8,172 nucleotides of DNA from Desulfobacteraceae bacterium (GTDB taxonomy: Bacteria; Desulfobacterota; DSM-4660; Desulfatiglandales; Desulfatiglandaceae), in the NCBI GenBank assembly GCA_020349865.1, contig CP070700.1:4787362-4795533 (forward strand), written 5' to 3'. Made by a program: the position numbers and the translations under genes. The notes below the pieces were generated by a model. That model worked only from the letters and a program-made list of their open reading frames with translations, was not told the origin of the DNA and searched no databases. Positions 7,596 through 8,172 of the stretch are shown here, piece after piece; the first letter of the stretch is position 1, and each line of letters opens with the position of its first letter.

Positions 7596-7696
7596 ATGAC
7601 ACAAACCCTGGTTCTTCCGAAAAATGAGTACCTCAAAACTGATCAGATATGAAGTTGGCAGATGGAAAGGTCGAAGAAAAGACCGCTTCAACCTTC

Positions 7697-7702
7697 AACC
7701 CC
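7697..7702 (+). repeat. Left target-site duplication of element C2 (AACCCC)
   Basis: AACCCC here is repeated at 8027-8032, directly behind the right end of C2. In the uninterrupted copy B1 the same sequence occurs once (2943-2948), between CTTC and GCAACAATG. This is the pattern expected from a staggered cut followed by insertion. Confidence 0.85.
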
Positions 7703-8026
7703 GGTAACACTTTAGCGTTTTGAAAAAACTAATCGTGGACTGTAGGGCCATGGGGATCTCTTTTTCAAAAGTCTCATAAGCCTACTTCATTTCATCGAAC
7801 GGCAGTTTGGCCTTATAACTCTACCCAGGACAGCCCCAGAAGGGAAGTTTCATGAAAGAGGTCGCCCTAACTGCTTACCCGCCACAATTTTTGGCGGGCC
7901 TTAGCAGCCCGTGTTCAAGGCTCAGGGTGCGTTCCACGAGCTTTGTATATTATTTGTGATGCGACTTTTGAAAAAGAGATCCGCATGGCCCATCTTGTCC
8001 CATTTTCAAGGAGCTAAAGTGTTACC
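7703..8026. mobile_element. Element C, copy 2 (C2), nested inside element B2
   Basis: A 324-base insertion with perfect 14-bp terminal inverted repeats (GGTAACACTTTAGC at 7703-7716 and its complement at 8013-8026). A perfect 18-bp inner stem pairs 7756-7773 with 7963-7980. The GGGCCAT at 7745-7751 also finds its partner ATGGCCC at 7985-7991. It is flanked by the 6-bp duplication AACCCC. The middle holds a separate hairpin (7871-7907) and no conserved reading frame. It contains no transposase, so it would have depended on an enzyme encoded elsewhere. Ends, duplication and size fit a MITE. It is related to C1 at 3045-3343, with the middle in the opposite orientation. Confidence 0.88.
7871..7907 (+). 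other. Hairpin inside element C2
   Basis: CCCGCCA at 7878-7884 pairs perfectly with TGGCGGG at 7892-7898 around a 7-base loop. After a small internal loop, CTGCT (7871-7875) pairs with AGCAG (7903-7907). C1 has no obvious counterpart, so this stem appears specific to C2. It is not followed by a T run, so it does not look like a standard intrinsic terminator on this strand. Confidence 0.6.
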
Positions 8027-8032
8027 AACCCC
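8027..8032 (+). repeat. Right target-site duplication of element C2 (AACCCC)
   Basis: Second copy of the AACCCC at 7697-7702, after which the sequence of element B resumes with GCAACAATG. Confidence 0.85.
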
Positions 8033-8117
8033 GCAACAATGTGTTGTATTGAAGCGTACTCATTAACCGGATAAACCATAAATTACAATATGATCAGGTA
8101 ATGGGTAAGGAGCTCAA

Positions 8118-8172
8118 TTGACCAGCACAACAGACACAGCCTTCGCAGACTGGAGCACTTTTTGTGAGACAC
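8118..8172 (+). CDS. Possible start of an unidentified gene, cut by the window end
   Basis: AAGGAG at 8107-8112 is a good ribosome binding sequence 5 bases before TTG 8118. From there the frame stays open to the window end (MTSTTDTAFADWSTFCET). A TAA at 8106-8108 closes this frame just upstream, so TTG 8118 is the only start visible in it. Eighteen residues are too few to recognise a family, and chance is possible. It begins 39 bases after the end of element B2. Confidence 0.35.
   Translation, partial: MTSTTDTAFADWSTFCET

Larger units (their letters stand above)
7609..8078. mobile_element. Element B, second copy (B2), interrupted by element C2
   Basis: The two halves, 7609-7702 and 8033-8078, join to a 140-base B element. 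That equals the 167 bases of B1 less the 27 bases B1 has in addition. The left part shares AATGAGTACC, AACTGATCAGATATGAAG and GACCGCTTCAACCTTCAAC with B1. The right part shares GCAACAATGTGTTG and ACTCATTAACCGGAT. The terminal repeats have decayed on the left (TGGTTCTTCCG) and slightly on the right (CGGATAAACCA). It starts 13 bases after the HEAT gene stop. No clean target duplication of its own is visible. Confidence 0.85.

Noticed and set aside
7593..8087. TAAATGACA (7593-7601) and TAAATTACA (8079-8087) as a target duplication for B2
   Set aside because: They match at 8 of 9 positions, but the left one is 7 bases away from the start of B homology at 7609. This does not fit the tight 6-bp duplication of B1 and is probably chance.
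8091..8120. ATG starts at 8091 and 8101 ahead of the last partial frame
   Set aside because: Both are followed within a few codons by a stop (TAA and TGA), so neither can open a gene.

Overview
The window reads as a chromosomal stretch of a Gram-negative bacterium, most likely Desulfobacterota (former Deltaproteobacteria). The grounds are a HEAT-type protein resembling a family I associate with sulfate reducers, a tripartite efflux system that needs two membranes, and a dispersed GTCATTGCGAG palindrome of a type I associate with that phylum. This assignment is inference from recall; no rRNA or other phylogenetic marker is present.

Layout, all genes on the + strand: (1) a class III nucleotide cyclase with an N-terminal membrane region and HAMP-like linker (131-1642), whose first codons lie inside a dispersed repeat (element A copy 1, about 29-168). 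(2) A lipoprotein membrane fusion protein (1667-2827), 24 bases after the cyclase stop. (3) A 565-base gap holding two small non-coding elements, B1 (2828-2994) and C1 (about 3045-3343). (4) A full-length RND efflux permease (3393-6656). (5) Element A copy 2 (about 6653-6823). (6) A HEAT-like protein (6906-7595). (7) A 522-base gap occupied by a second B element (7609-8078), itself split by a second C element (7703-8026). (8) The possible start of a further gene at 8118, cut by the window end.

The fusion protein and the permease form the inner-membrane and periplasmic parts of one efflux pump. No TolC-like outer membrane factor is encoded here. The cyclase is probably co-transcribed with the fusion protein. 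The gap between fusion protein and permease looks like an originally compact operon junction of about 100 bases, enlarged by two insertions.

The most interesting content is non-coding. There are three families of palindromic elements (called A, B and C here), each present twice. One C copy sits inside a B copy with a perfect 6-bp target duplication, and the undisturbed target can be read in the other B copy. B1 lies exactly behind a stop codon with its own 6-bp duplication. The two C copies have diverged in sequence while each keeps a long perfect internal stem. One A copy supplies the apparent start codon and N-terminus of the cyclase. I see no defence system, CRISPR array, tRNA or rRNA, and no transposase gene.
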